Shown here: positions 47,101 to 62,100 of the stretch, one piece after another
How the letters are laid out: every line of letters begins with the position of its first letter
Position numbering within the stretch: position 1 is the stretch's first letter
NCBI GenBank assembly: GCA_023079485.1
Contig: CM041084.1
Location: forward strand, 21,356,609-21,420,608
From: Archilochus colubris
Lineage: Eukaryota; Chordata; Aves; Apodiformes; Trochilidae
Length of the DNA: 64,000 nucleotides
Direction: 5' to 3'
Translations under genes and position numbers: made by a program
The notes under the pieces: model-generated
Seen by the model: the letters and a program-made list of their open reading frames with translations, nothing else
Databases searched by the model: none
Told to the model about the DNA's origin: nothing

Positions 47101-50100
47101 TTTTTGTTCCAAAATAGATTCGAGTTCCTGCATCTTTGATAAAATGGCATTCTTTAAGTCCTTTGGTAATTTCTGTGCCTTTTTTCCGACCTTCCCAGAT
47201 TATCTGTATTCTTGCTGAATTGTACACTCAGTACTGCATTTTGTCAGTGTCATGTGTAAAAGTAGCACAGCCTGCCCTTTTCTAATTGTTAGACCCCTTT
47301 ATGTAGTTTCCAAGATATTTTTCTTTTTTCTTTTTTTAAATTCTTCTTTTCTAAAACACCCCTCAAAACTTCCTTCTTCCCATCTTGGAATTGACTATAT
47401 AGTAAATATGAGCTATGTTCTTTGATCTTATATCCTCACTATTACTATTATTGAATTTGTAATCCTGTACAAGAAAAATATCAGCGTTCTCTGGCCAGAA
47501 ATATTTTCCATAAATGTATATTGATTATCAGTAAGTTCATTACCTTCCTTTAATTTGTTTTGTACGATGATCTACTTAAAACTTCTTTTGGAAAGGGTAA
47601 ATTGCTTTTGATATTCTATAACATTTTATTTTTTAATATTTTAATTTAGTTTTAGATTAACTAATTTCTGCTATGAATATTCTTCTATTGTTGTCAATAG
47701 TTTTTTTTTGTTGGTTGTGGTTTAGTACCAGCTACTGGTGAAGGCTGTTGAAATCAACACAATTTTACTACTAATGTGAGTTGAATGGGGATATGGAAAT
47801 TTGAAACAATATCTGTGAAATGCTTGCAAGTGCTTAATTGTTGTTCTGGTTAAAATGATAACAAAAAAGGTAATTTGTTCCATTCATCTATTATTTCAAA
47901 CGTGTCACTGAGCAGTTCTAATCACTCTCAAGTGAATTCCCCTGATGTTTCTGAACATGGTTTATGATTTATAAGAAAAATAATATTTGAAAACAGCTGT
48001 ATGTGTGTACGAAGCCTGTGCATCCCCTCATAAGATATTTTCCTAACACATTTTAGGGAGTTTTTCTAAAAGTCAGTACTTTGTTCTCCTCTCCAGGGAT
48101 GCGATAAAGAATATTTTATTGCTTTTAGGCAACTGCATTCATTGGAAGCAATATTTGTTGGTTTATAGTAGACTAATTAAAACAGATGAGATAATCAGCA
48201 CTAAATAAATTGTCTTTCCATGCTATCTATTTTTTTGGCACATAAATAATTATAGAAAATGTATTAATGTGTATATCTGAATGCATGTGTAGGAAGAAAA
48301 TGATTAATTATTCTGGAGGGATATTATCATTATATTACCATAATGCATTCTTTCTTGATTATATTTGTTAGATTACTGGATCAATTAGGAACTATATATC
48401 TTAAACACATGCATATAGAAATACCTCAGATGTACAGATCAATCATGAGCTATATTTTGCATTGTCTTTGAAGTAAAATGTCTTAAACTAGGGAAAGAAT
48501 CACATTTCTTAGCATGTTTCAGTGCCTATGAATTTATCTTTTCATTGTTATGTATCTCAAATTGGCAGTAACTTTAACCTCTAGCTATTATGAAAGGTAT
48601 TAAAAGAAAAATTAAACATATTTTTGATTTAGCCATTACAAAGTGACTATGATAGTCAAAGTGTAATTTCTGGATTTGCTGTTGAAATGGAATTTTATCC
48701 TTTGGTCTTAGAAACCCAGTATCTTTTTTACGTACTTTCTGTTACTTAGATTCTCAGATCAATGTGGCTACCTATATAAATACTAGTTTGAGTAAGATGT
48801 GTGAAAGGGATAGTAAAAAGAAAAATGCATGAACTGGAATGTGAAGAGCAGGTATTTTCTATTTTGTCATTTATAGGGCATCTCCTTTATGAATCAGCAG
48901 CCTTCCTGCTGATACAGTTCCCTTCATATGCCTTTCCCTGTGTTCTTGAGTTGCTCTGTTCTGTTTTTTACTTTCTCCTTGAGAACTCCTTTGGTATCAT
49001 GACCTTCTGTATGTGTGTATTAAAAATAGCACTTAGGGAAACAGGAAGTGCTCTGGGCCTTTCAGCTTGGGGCTCAAATACTTTCCTCAGCTAAGCAGTG
49101 AAATGAACTGGAATCCCCATTACTAGACAAGCAGTCAAGTGATGCATGGAGCTATATACTAGAAATTATTAGGCTTTCTAGGGGGAATGAGAGGACCTAA
49201 CAGATGGCTGAATAGCCATCACATACAAGCTCTTGGTCTTGAATTCTCAAGATCATTACATGAGGAACAGGTTATTAAGCCCTGTTCTCAGGGCTAGCAG
49301 TTCTACTTAAGAAATGTGGTTTTAATCCAGAGACTGAATCAGCAGGCAATATTAAAACAATATGTTGTTAACATATGGAACATCTTACCCAGCAAATAAC
49401 AGTGCTCGACTTGTGTACACAAACCTGTTGTATCATAGAATTATAGGATAATTTAGGTTGGAAGGGACCTTTAAAGGCCATCTGGACCAATCCTCCCTGC
49501 AATGAGCAGGGATATCTTCAGGTAGATCAGATTGCTTAGAGACCTGTTCAGCCTGACCTTGAATGTTTCCAGGGATGAGGACACCTATCTTGTCTCAGGG
49601 CAACTTGTTCTGGTGTTTCACCAACCTCACTGTAAAAAATTTCTTCCTTATATCTAGACTAAGTCTCCCCTCTTTTAGTTTAAAACCATTACCCCTTGTC
49701 ATATTGCAACAGGCCCTGCTGAAAAGTTTGCCCACATCTTTCATATGGACCTTGAAGTATTGAAAGGCTGCACTGAGGTCTCCCTGGAGCCCTCTCTTCT
49801 CCAGGCTGAACTCCCTCAGCCTTCCTTCATTGGAGAGGTGCTCCATCTCTTTGATCATTTTTGTGCTCCAACCTGCTCCAACAGCTCCATGCTCTTATTG
49901 TGTTAGGGGCTCCAGAACTGGACAGAGTGTACTCCAAGTGGGGTCTCACGAGAGCAGAGTAGGGGCGAGAATCACCTCTCCCAACCTGCTTCTCATGCTT
50001 CTTGATGCAGTCCAGGATATAGTTGGCTTTCTGGGCTGTGAATTCACATTGAGGCTCTTGTCTACCTTTTTGTGGACCAAATCAATGTATTGGTCTTGTT

Positions 50101-53100
50101 TGCTTTCTTTGCAATATCTATTACAGATATAAGGTGCTCTCTATGAAATCTATGGCCATTTATTTTTGTGGTTTTGTGATATTTTTGTACTATTTTAAAA
50201 TGCATTTTGCTAGTAAGAATCATGACTGGTGTCCTCATATTCCCTCACTGCATGACTCAAAACAGACTTGTTTTAACAGAATTTGTGTGGTCTGTAGTCC
50301 TTTATGTAATTGTTTCCACTTGGTTGGCACCTGCTAGTGGGTAAAACCTCATTTATGGACAGTTGTGTCATCACAATGCAGAAAGTTTGTTTCCTTGAAG
50401 AAAACCACTAACAAACCAAATTTTGCACTTTCCTTCACACACGTTGCTCTGATTCTCTAGTCCTGTCTGTAGTAGCATGAGAAGCACACTCAGTGTAATG
50501 ACCCCTTCCTATTGGAACACTTCTTTTTTCTTCCAAAACAGATGCATAAAGAGATTTTTCAAGTCCTGGAGCACCAATTAGCAAATGCAAATCTGACAGG
50601 AAACTACTGAGCCTACCCATAGCCTTCTTTCCACCCTTTACTTGTTGGGGTTTGTGCCTCATCCTGCTGGTGCCACCCCGTGGCAGCCTGGGCTGAGTCA
50701 GGCTCATTGCCTTCTGTCAGAGGGCATCCCTTAGGGATTGAAAGTTATTTCTCATATGCAAGTATCCTACCGATAAACCTGTCACTTCTTGCATATAACC
50801 TGAAGATACTTCTATTCTGTTGATGTACTGTAGCTCAGGGTTGGCTTGGTCATTACCTTATCTCAATTATTACATCTCTCAATTTTACCACCTGGGCTCT
50901 TGATACTTCCCTGGCTTTCAGACTTCACAGTCTGTGATTCAGTGTTACTGTGTTGCTTCTGTAATGCCCCATCTAATTCCCTGGGTTTTTTGGCAATTAT
51001 ATGATAATGAAATTTTTCTTTTAAATAATCTTCTGATTTGAACAGAACTCGGTATGTTTCTCAGATTCTTCAGATACCTAATTTCTTCCTATTCAGTTTT
51101 AGTTCTTTGTTGTCCAAGTTCTGTTATGAAATAGTATAAATAAGATATCCTTTGTTACTTGATTCATCTGCTACTATTTATCAAGTAGGACATTAAAATC
51201 TGTGTTTTTTGTTTTTTTTTTTGTTTTGTTTTTTTTTTTAATACAGAACAATTTACATTGCACAAATACATTAAGAAGTTATTTAAGGAAATGTGCCATC
51301 CAGGTACTCCTAACAGAAACACTGAGCCACATTTATTGTATATTACTGAAAAGAACTCTTTTTTTTTTTCTTTTTTTTAATCCCTTTTCTGTTTCTTTTC
51401 AAATGTTTTAACCAAGGATTATGCTTGTATTACCATACAATAAATTAATATAGTCCAGAAAAGTTCCCTTTATCAATTGACTGGAGGACTGGTTGGTTGA
51501 CAGTAGATCTATTTCTTTAAGAAAATAAATGACAAAACAGTGTTAAAGAGTAGTTATCATGTGTCCTCAATCTGTTCCATTTACTTTATTTCTACCATCC
51601 CAAAGGAAATAAAATGCTGTCATTTGGTGTGATGCACAGTGAGATGAAGGAGAAGAATCATCTTGTATTTTTATTAAAGATGACCTACAAAGACATATTT
51701 CTTCTAAATTGAGCTTCTGCCCTTTTTTGAGATGTAAAAGGTCAGTTGAAAAAAAACACACACATTTTTTTTCTATTGATCATTCTTCCCTCTTTTCTTC
51801 AAAGAAATAAACCAATTTAACATCCAACCTTTTAAATAGCCAAATTTATCCTTATCTTGTGTTATTTACCTCATATCAGATCTCCTTGTTCTTGCTGAAG
51901 AACCTACTGGGGAGGGTATAGATGTACAGAAGAGTTACAAATGTAAGGGATGTACTCATTCCTTAAAGTAAAAACCCTCCTGATGACATAATAAGATTGG
52001 CTTGAATATCCAAGATGTGGGATTTGTTTAAGAAGGACAAAACAGAAGCATTCATGGCCAAAGGGTATGACAGATTTTAAGCCCTTGGTTGCATGTTATC
52101 AGATATACCATAGTGACAGTTCTGAAACTCTAAATCATGGGAGACATTGCATAATTTTAAAAGAAAAAAAAAAATCATCTTGTCTTTTTGTATATTGTGA
52201 GTTTTTTGGTATCTTTTCATTCTGCCTAAGTTGGCCAGCCAAAAAATCATTATCTTAAAGATTTTCCCTCTACAACGCAGTTCAGTTTGAGTAAAGCTGC
52301 CTCTTCTCACTGTAAATGTGGTACTTGTTGTGGCACCCTTTCAGTGTTCCTTTCAACAGGCACAACCTTGGTGGCAACAGTGAAATTATAATTGTCTCCC
52401 TGCTTATTACTGCTTTTATAATGAATCACACTTTCCACTTGATCTGTAAAATTTTTGTAGTTGTCTATGAAGTTATGCTGAAAGGAGATAAAATGAACTT
52501 GATACCAAGTTTCTGTAATGAAACTATGTGTATTTTTAGAGCAAAGAAGTAAAAATCCAGATTATCTCCACTTCCTACAGGGACTGGTGTTTCTAAATAG
52601 CACTGAAGACTTTTGTTATGTTGCCATGTGTTCTAGCATCACCTCTGCTTTTATTTATTTATAAGAAGCAAAGGAAATCTCCCAATGACTTAAGGGAATC
52701 CATCCAAAGGTGTCAGATTATCAATGCATTTCTACATACGTTGAGTAACTAATTTGATTACAGAATTGTAGAAATTACCCAAGGATTTAATTTGGTGTAC
52801 TGTACTTCACTCTGGTAAGTTGCTCATCAAGAAATGGAAATCAGAAAAGGGGAAGCTGCAGAGGAACAGCAGCATCAAACTAAATATGATACTGTAAAGG
52901 AGCTGCCAAGTCTAGCTAAAGAGATTAATATAAATACATTTCCAGTGTTAATGAAAAATGGTGGCTGGAACTTTTCATTTGCATATTCACAGCCTTTGCT
53001 TTGGTACAAAGTTAGAGGGCTTCTTTTATCTTTCTCTCTTTGGAAGAATTGTTAAATCTTAGATACAATGTATTTTCTGGGTGAGCTTACTGATCTTTAG

Positions 53101-56100
53101 CCTGTACTTATCCGTAATCATTCTTTGATTTCTTTTTTGGTGTAATTCTCTTTGGTGGTATGCCAGAGCATCACTGCTAATGGATTTCTGGTGTGCTAGA
53201 AATTTTACAATATGAATAGATATAATAACATTCTAATGTCCTGCAAATATGTGATGTGTTGCCACTTGAATCAGGCAGCTATGCTGTACTTAAGCTTCCT
53301 CTTCCTTTTGCCTGTCTCCTTAGTTAGACTGTGGGCATTCAACTGATGCAATTCATCTCTTCTTATTGAATGTGTTTATTTTCCGTATGGTGGTATGACT
53401 GGAATAATTTTGCAGCTGGGAATCTGAAAGACTGGGATGAATTTCTGCCATTGCCTTGATCACTGGCACTGATCTTGCGTATGCTTTTATGGGTTTTGAG
53501 CCATGAAGGTCATTTGATTTCACCTTCATTCCAGTCCTGCTGCCTCTGGACATCAGAAATGGAGCACTTTAGGTCCAAGCATACAGGTTTGCTGGCTAAT
53601 GCAATTTCTGCCCTTCCCATCAAAATCTGATTTAAGTTAGCCTGGCAAGGTCTTAACCATGTTTGAATGCAGACCTTCAAATACTGAGTGTTGGATTTAA
53701 CATGTTCAGTTGATGCTCCTTCATTTATCCCTCACATTCCCAGGGAATTGTTTCACCAGTATCTAAATTGGAATCTGACCTGTGAGTTTACCTGACTGAC
53801 AAGGTGAGCTTTTCTTTATGATTATGTTTCTAGCAAATGACTGGACATTTCACCTTAAGGCTCTGCATGGTTTACACCCAAAAGCCTCACAGATAAAGAT
53901 ACTGGTATCAGATTTCAAGGTCAGAGTACGGAAGAGGGTTGGTGGTAGATGTTTGAAAGGAAACAGATGATGCTGAAGGCAGGAGAGGTTGTATAGTTTT
54001 TTATCTTTTGAAGTATTAATGCCAATGAAAATATTGTGAACTTACTCTACTAGAAGTATATCTTTTGGGTTTGAGTCTGTATTATCTCAGTCTGTATTAG
54101 CTCAGGCACTTATTGTGATCTTTCCACTGATCTGATCTTCGTGAGGGCAGAATTTCCTGTAGACTGAATACAAATTGGTGCTGAGACATATTCCTCTTCT
54201 TCCCTACATGAGGTGTGCTGAGACAGTTCAACCATTTTTTCTCCTTCTGCTCAGTGATCTACAGATACTTTTGGACCTTACTAGGGTAAGAAAGAAAGTA
54301 GTCAGAAGAAAAGGTGAGCATGACCCATAATCCATGCCTTCCTCCTGTGTAAGCAGGTAGGATTGTCCCCACTGCCCAGCTTCTCCTCTATGCTGAAGCA
54401 GATGTGCAGTTAGGCTAGAATGGGGTGGCTTAGACCTCAGAGAGTTGTGAAGGACACAGCAGCACAAAAGTAGTGTCCTGAAGACCTTTGTACCAGCACC
54501 CAGTGACTTTAGTACCATGTATGCAGAAAATCAACATACTGCCTGTAACAATGGTGGGGACAGTGGGGAAGAAAGTGAAGAAGTGTACCTTTATTTAGTC
54601 TTCAGAATGGATTAATCTTTCTGGGATTTACATTTTTAAATTGCATTTGCATTTTCAGAATTTATTTCAATAAATCCTACTTCCCTTGGCAGTACATGCT
54701 GGCATATAGCATAGAAAAGTCTTATCTTTAATAATAAAATTTTGGATAACTCAATGCATAAATATCCCTATGCCAGTGTAAAGCTGAATACTGTATGATA
54801 GGTCCTGTACTTTAAAGCCAGATTATACTGAGGCACTGTTGCATTTCTTCCTAAATCACCTGTTAACTTTATTAACAAAACTTTTTTCTTAGTATTTCAA
54901 GCATTTTTACTTGGCTCCTATTTCTAGATGAGCTCATCATTCAAGTCTAATAACATAAGTTCGTCATTAACTATTTGAAAAGTTTTATTTTCTTTTTGTC
55001 CCTTAGAATCTCTGACCAAAATCCCTTAGAATCACTGACCAAAACAAGGCTTTCATCTAAGTACCAGAAAAGGTGAAAACTTCCCTGAATATCTTCATAA
55101 GCTGCAGAGCTAGTTAAATTTGAGGGATACCAAGCACTCACTTCTATTGACTCTTTGGAATTTCTACAAAAAATTATCTCTAATAGAAGAAAAAAAAAAA
55201 AGACCAAAATTTAGATGTTCCATTGATAGGTGTTAATCTTTCAATCATTGTGACAGCCTTCATGTTGGCCCATGCTGTAATGCCAATGTATTAGACCAGT
55301 ACATTTCTATGAGCTAATGGTATCATTCAGTTGACAGGTAGGGGCTGTCAGACTATCCAAGGAAACAATATACAGCAGTTCTTCACAAATAGCCCAATGT
55401 ATTATTAACCTTACTAAGTTTCTCTATGCTTTTTAAAAATAAACATATGAATATACACATACACACACACATACATACACACACAGGGACATATCTGCCT
55501 TATCTTTATAGGTAGATTTGGATGCAAGACTTTAATTCTTGAATAGGTCCTGTTGCTAATAGCTTCACAGAAAGACTGATTTACTGTAGAGTTGTCTAGA
55601 CATTGTCTGGATGTGCAGACATTAGAGGAATGTGAGCAATGCAAATTATGGACTTGGCCTCTCATATGAGAGGTGTACTTGAACATTTACCTCCTAGCAG
55701 GATTCTTTCAAATTTTGTGCTCTCCATTTCTGTTCCACCTTCCAGCATGAATGAGCAGTTTGAACAAGAGGCACTTCGACATATCAGAGGAGTGAGATCT
55801 TTCCTACTTCTGTTACTTTTTTGCAGATAAATTCTAAAAGGTCAGGGGTTTTTTGGAATCAAATAGTCTTGGTTTTATTTTGGTTTCAATTCTTCCACTT
55901 TGATAATCATGCAGATAATTCCTTAGAGCAAGTCACATTTCTCATGAAATGAACTTGAGTAAAACAAGGCAATTGCTGCTTGGTCCTTGCAGAGTCATAA
56001 GAAGGCATTTATTTATTGATTTAGTACTACATGACTGAGATTTAGTCTTTTTATTATTCTCTCTGCTCCTTTTTCTGTTGTGCAGAAAGTAAAACAGCAA

Positions 56101-59100
56101 CATGGAGGCAGCATGCTGACACTTCACTGTGCCAGCAGGAGTAAGAAGAGTATTTAAGCTTATCTTCAACAAAGAAAAATGTGTACTTTTTCAGTGGTTT
56201 TGGTATATTGAAAGAAGCCTTAAAGTGTAAGAATCATTTGCAGGTCACTGTAAGTCACTGTGGATATAATCCCTTTTTATTATGTTGCTGAGAATACCAG
56301 TTCCTGCCTGCCTGCACTGGGAGAAGAAAGATCTCCATGGTGCTTCCTAATTGACAGCATGGAACTTGAAGGAATGGTTGGGGAAGGAGCATGTCATGAT
56401 TTGTTCTCCATATATCCAGCCCACTAGTCCTTCAGTATTTCTAGACAGAAACCTTCTTGTGAATTCAGACAGCATAAAGATGTATTAATACTTTTGTGTT
56501 GTGTCAGCTGTGTCACCCCAGCAAAACCAAGAGAAGATGCTAATAGAATTGCACACAGGCTATGGCAAACTAAATTATGCTGCTGATCTTGAGAGCTGCT
56601 GCCTTTCACTTCTGCTTTATCCAAACAAAATAGCTAGTTTTCAGTTACACACTTCATATTTTCCCTATTTAGACTTGTGTATAGCATTAAAAAAATGTTA
56701 TATGTCAAATCTTGCCCTTGAATGAACATCAGTAGTTCTGCTTGACTTCAGCAGGAGCTGCAGGCAAATATCCTAAAAAAAGAACTTGGCCTCAGATCTA
56801 ATATCCCCTTTGCTGCATGCTGTAGTCCAGGATTGTCTATCTCCCTGTTTTTGAAGTACAGCAGTTACCAACATTGTTAACAAGTCTCTTTCAGTTGCCC
56901 TTGGAAAGCTAAACAGCAGGAGCTAAAAACTGTATGGGAATAAGAGGACAGTGTTTCAGCACCTTTGAAATCCCAGATCCTGAGATCAGCATCCACCGAA
57001 GCATTTAGGACTTTGTAAGCATGAATGGACAGTTAATACCCCAACCAGAGCAGAATGCTCTTAAAACAACAGCTATCTGTAGGAACCTACAGATATACTT
57101 ACTGAAATAGTGTAGGTGTTTTGTATAATTTTTAAGCTGCATTTTTATGCATTGTTGATGTATTTTAACCATGTAGTGACATTTTCCCTGGGTGTTCTGA
57201 AAACTTTTTACTTAAGAGAAGGCGACAGAATACCAGGCTGGGGAGGCACCTCTCAGCTGTCAGCAGCAGAGCTGGCAGAGGAATGTATCAGAAATAAACA
57301 AATCCTTTCACCTCCTCTTAGACCAGATGGCAACCAAAATCTTCCAGTTGACTGCAAAGGAGCCACAAGACAAAGGAATTTACGTTGCCACAGAGTAAGC
57401 CAGAGGAGGGAATAATCAATATATAGAGAAACCAGTATTTATAAAAAAAAAAATTAAAAAATAAATATATATACATATGGAAAAAGCCAATATTAAAATA
57501 ATGTCAATACTCCCAGAGGAGGGGATGATCAATATATAGAGAAGCCAGTATTTATTAAGAAAATAAATTAAAAAAAAATATATATACATATGGAAAAAGC
57601 CAATATTAAAATAATGGCAATACCCCCAAAGTGTTAAGCTGTACATGAAGTAAGAAACCAGGAGAGTGTTAACTGCTTTTGAAAAATGTCATCTTCATTT
57701 TTCAGCCAGTGCCCTGTTCTGCATGAACAGGATCTTGTAATTTTCAGGTAACTCTTGCCTTGCCCTTTAAAAATGTTGCTGGCCAGAATGTCACAGGGTG
57801 CTATAGAGGAGGCAGCTGCTGCTGCTGCTGCTGTGTTGATACTGTCATCTTCCTTCTCGCACTGGTATTGCTAGATCTCAGAAAGCTTAGAAAATGGTGC
57901 TTGCTTTTTCTGTCTTTGCTGTAACTTGGTGCAAATATTTACCTGTAGATACTAATGCTCCTTTCATTGCATCTTTCTATCCCTATATTTCTTCCAAAGA
58001 TGGAATTTTTCACTCTTCAATTTTTTTTTTCTTCGAGAACACGACTTCATTGCTCTCCTGATAGCATCCTGTTTTTCAGTTGCACTGTCTTTGTAACAAG
58101 TTCTTCCCCAGCTCCATGGTGCTAAGTGTGATGGGTCTTTGGGGTTAGACACTTTCCAACTTTAGGGATGTAGGAAAATATGCCCTTTACTCAGGTGCCC
58201 CTTTGAACTCATTGAGTGCAAGTACTGCAGTTACCTTGCTCAACATCTGATGAGTTTGCTCTATCAGTCTCACAAGTTATTTTTTCTTCAGGACTAATTC
58301 TCCTTCCCCTGGGACTTTGCCTTACTGTCTTAGCTCATGTGCTGCATTGTCCCATCTTGCATACAGCTGTTTTTGTCCAGGATATTTGTGTTCCTCAATT
58401 TGTTTGTAGCACATAAATTTCAAATTGCATTTGCACTTGGAAAGAATGAACTGTGTTCTTGCTGGAGGCACAGGGTGCTGGAGTAACCGAGGTGGTTTTT
58501 TTTTTTGTCTTACCCTAAAACTTTGAAGAAAATGTATTGCCTTTTAATGTGATTTCCCTAATTTGTAATTTTGCCTGTTTTCCTTTTATTTTTAATGTGT
58601 TTCTTTTCCTGGCATTAATTCCAGCCATGCCCCTTTTGTCTCAGTGGCTTTCTCCTCTGTTTTTCTTCCCATTTAAAGTCTTCACTCTTTCACCAGTTAC
58701 CAAATGGGATTAATGATTTTGTCTAAAATTACTGTTCTGGAGTATTTCTGTACATGTCTTTACAGTGTTTACAGGACTGTTGTCTCTGTCTTCTTTAAAC
58801 AACAATAATATTGTTTCTTAGGTCTTAGAACTATGCAGCTTTTAATGCTGTTTTTTTGGGTGGCTTCACTGCAGAGATAGTTCTCAGCAGTACCTTTTTT
58901 TTCAGCAACCCAAAACCAACTTGCACGTAGCATGTGATATCTGCAGGGATTTTACACTCTGTACAGATAGTACTCCTGTACCATTCTTCTAAAGAGCTGC
59001 AAATCATATTTATTTTTTTAAAAAGTGAGGATTTCAAGGTATAGTATGTATATTTATACCTTAGCCCCAGTTTAGATGCCCCATGGAGTTTTCAGAACAT

Positions 59101-62100
59101 GGTCTTGAATTTATTTACACTGCCTCCTACAATGTGGGGGGTGCCTCTATAAAAAAGGGATGATTTCAATTAAAATTCCTCAGTTATTTCAGGGGGATAG
59201 TCTCCATGATTGCAAACTGATGTACGGAAAGGACTGTCCTTGGTACATAAACATCAAGTCATTACCTTAGCAGCAGCCCCAGTGGTTTAATCCTCACTAC
59301 CCTCTCTTGAATTGCCTTAATGTATTATTAGTTTTTACAAGAGGATTGCTCTTTCATTGTTATGGAGCTCAGCACTGCTACTTTTATAAACAGATGATTG
59401 TCTTCTTCTGGACTTCAGATTACAGGTGAAACAAAGAGTCAAGATCATAACTGATTTTAGATTGGCTTTAGATACTTCTAATTCCTTCCTGATGCCCCAG
59501 GAAGAATATGTTCATATTCTGGTCACATATATCATTTTTTGTCTCAGATACTTAGTATTTGCTCCAAGCAGCAATTTGTATCCTGTACATACAGTGTGTG
59601 TGAAAGCTGCTTCCTTGCATCCCACCCACCCTGCAGATCTAGTGCTTGGTTGCAGCTGAAGGAAGAACCAAAGGCGATCCAGTAGCTACAAACACCTCTG
59701 GGGCTGGGCAGTCCCCTGATCTACCACCTGCTTCACTGAGTCTTGGGCAAATCCCTGTGCTCCACTGTAACACAGCTCCTGTCTGGTAAGCAGGATAATA
59801 GATGATTTGTAACTTGACAGGGCGTGTGAGTTCCAATGCATTAAAGAGTGTAAGCTGCTCATCTAATTAGGTGAACTCAGACCATGAGGGTTGAACATAG
59901 AATTTCCAAACCCAAAGGCTTTCACTATGTATGTATATGTGAATATATATATATACATTTTTTTTTTCCCCAGGACCTGTAGTGGTAGGAATTTGCTGTC
60001 TAAATGGTGCACAGGGACTTGTAACATGCACCCTCAGGGTTAAGCTATCCTCAGATATTTTGATGATGAAAATGGGTGGGCATATGTCAAAGACAGCTAC
60101 TAAGTTGAAATGAAAACAGAATGCTGTGATGTCTTGCATGCTGAAACAATCCATGACAGAAGCACTGTGTCTTTCAGCTCACTGCTTTTCCCGTTTTCCC
60201 ATGGTGAGTTAGAGCTATTTTTAAACTCGGTATCTTTTAAATAATGCATAAGTTAACAATAGAGACTTATAGTACTGAAAAAAAAGCCCCACAGATGAGC
60301 TAAAAACAGCTAGAAAAACCTACCCAGACTGCTTCCAGGAGGGTCTCTGGGAGGAACAGAGCACATTTGTCTTTTCAGTTGCCAGGCGTATAGCATTAAA
60401 TTCCTTTTTTAGAGCATATCTGTCTTCAAAATGAGATTTTTCATTTACATAGTGCCTTCCTAATCAAAACAACTGAATAAACACTGCTGAAAGAGGTACA
60501 TCACTTTGTGGGCCATATGCTTGGACATACCTTAGCCCAGTCTGTACCTTAGCATCTTTGCATGTCAGGAGGGGTGTTGGGAGAAACCTTCTCTGGGAAT
60601 AGTATGCATGGACAGTTCAGCTGAGCTGTTTAATTGCAAGTAGTCATTTTCCCAAGCAGCACCAGGTCTATTGTTCATGTACCCCATGGCTATCCCGTAA
60701 TAGGCAGCCAAGCCAGGACATCTTGTCTTTCTAAGCCTGTGAACATTTAAGACCTGAAGCACTAAATGGCTGGAAAATGGTTACCAGGGGTAGTTATATG
60801 GGAATGGTTTTTACAGTCTGATTTCAGTGGCCGCACTTTCTTTCTGTAGCTCAGACATTTATGGAGAAGGAACAAGGGAAAGTGGTGGCTGGGAACGTTG
60901 TCACCATCAGACCAATTTATCTGACCCTGATTGCTCTGAGAAAAAAAATAAAAAATTGCAGGGACTGAGCTGCAGATCTGTAACCTCTGTGGTCATGAGG
61001 AGAGTGTAAGCCACAGAAGCTTTTACCTGTGTGTGAACTGCACTGGCAGGCAGAAACTGCAGAACTGATTTTGATTCTTCTTATGTGTGAGGCTCAAAGT
61101 GCTGCTGAGCCCGAGCTGGAGGACTGCAGACACTCTGCTCAGCAGTGACACAAGCAGTGAATGTAGAGATGGAGCAGAACTGTGAAATAAAGAACATACC
61201 AGAGAAATAGGGCCTGCTGCATTTTTCATGTCATCTAGATCTAGTTTAGCTAATGAGACTTCTAACTGAAAGAAAGGGAGAATGTCTGTTTTCCATAATA
61301 TCTCTTTGCCTTTACTTCCTAAAAAGTGAACTCTAATGATCTGCAGGGTGAAAGAGACAGAAGCACAGAGTATTTAGGGATCCAATCAATCATGTCATGT
61401 TATTCCCTTTCACTTGTGTCAAAGGCTTTTATACCATCATGTAGACAGTAATAAATATTCATGTGGGTGGAAGAGAGCACTTTTTTTTTCCAAGGACATT
61501 TGGAAATAATTTGTACTCTGGTTTTCTGAAATACTACAGTTCTGTGCTGGTTTTCAGACACATTATTTTAATACTTCGTGAGATATTTTGGGTGAAATGG
61601 TTAGCTATCTGGAGCTTGCTCATTACAAGAACTCTCTTTTCTCTTTCCTCTCTTTAATTTTTCAAGAAACTATAATATGGAAGATGTTTACTATTGATTT
61701 TTGTAAGAAAAGTTACTAATGAATGTCTGTTACTAAGACATTAACGTGTTACTGAATTTAAAGGAATAAAAGGTCTACCAGTATGTTAACCACAGGTCAG
61801 TAACTGTCAGGAGATAGAATCAGCCTAATAACACAGGAAATTCTTTTAAGAACAGTAGTTGTAATACCTTTTTGTGTCACTCCACTACGTTTTTGACTGG
61901 GTTTTTGGGCTGGTGATCAGCAGTGGTGAAAATATGATGCCTGGTTAATTTAGAAAAATTAAGCATCAAATTATGTGTGTGTACATGCAGTTCTTCAAGA
62001 TATTGCCCATGGTTCGGTGTCAAGGGGAGAACTGTTAGTTGGAGGATGAATCTGTGGAGAGAGTTGAAGAACATATTCTTTGATTTACATATTAACAATA

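Larger units (their letters stand above)
50090..57400 (+). other. ADAM22: ADAM22 intron 3, middle part
   Basis: Unique intronic DNA. A 23-bp tandem duplication lies at 55000-55045 and a CA-rich microsatellite at 55455-55486. T-homopolymer stretches occur at 51205-51240 and 51358-51380. No exon was recognised. Confidence 0.6.

Noticed and set aside
52834..53055. 73-codon ORF that looks protein-like at its start
   Set aside because: Short, no homology recognised, and it ends in hydrophobic low-quality sequence.
55639..55830. Possible ADAM22 exon 4 around [14 protein letters not shown]
   Set aside because: It has no match to the expected DLLSSEYIERHIE block and no suitable phase or splice sites.
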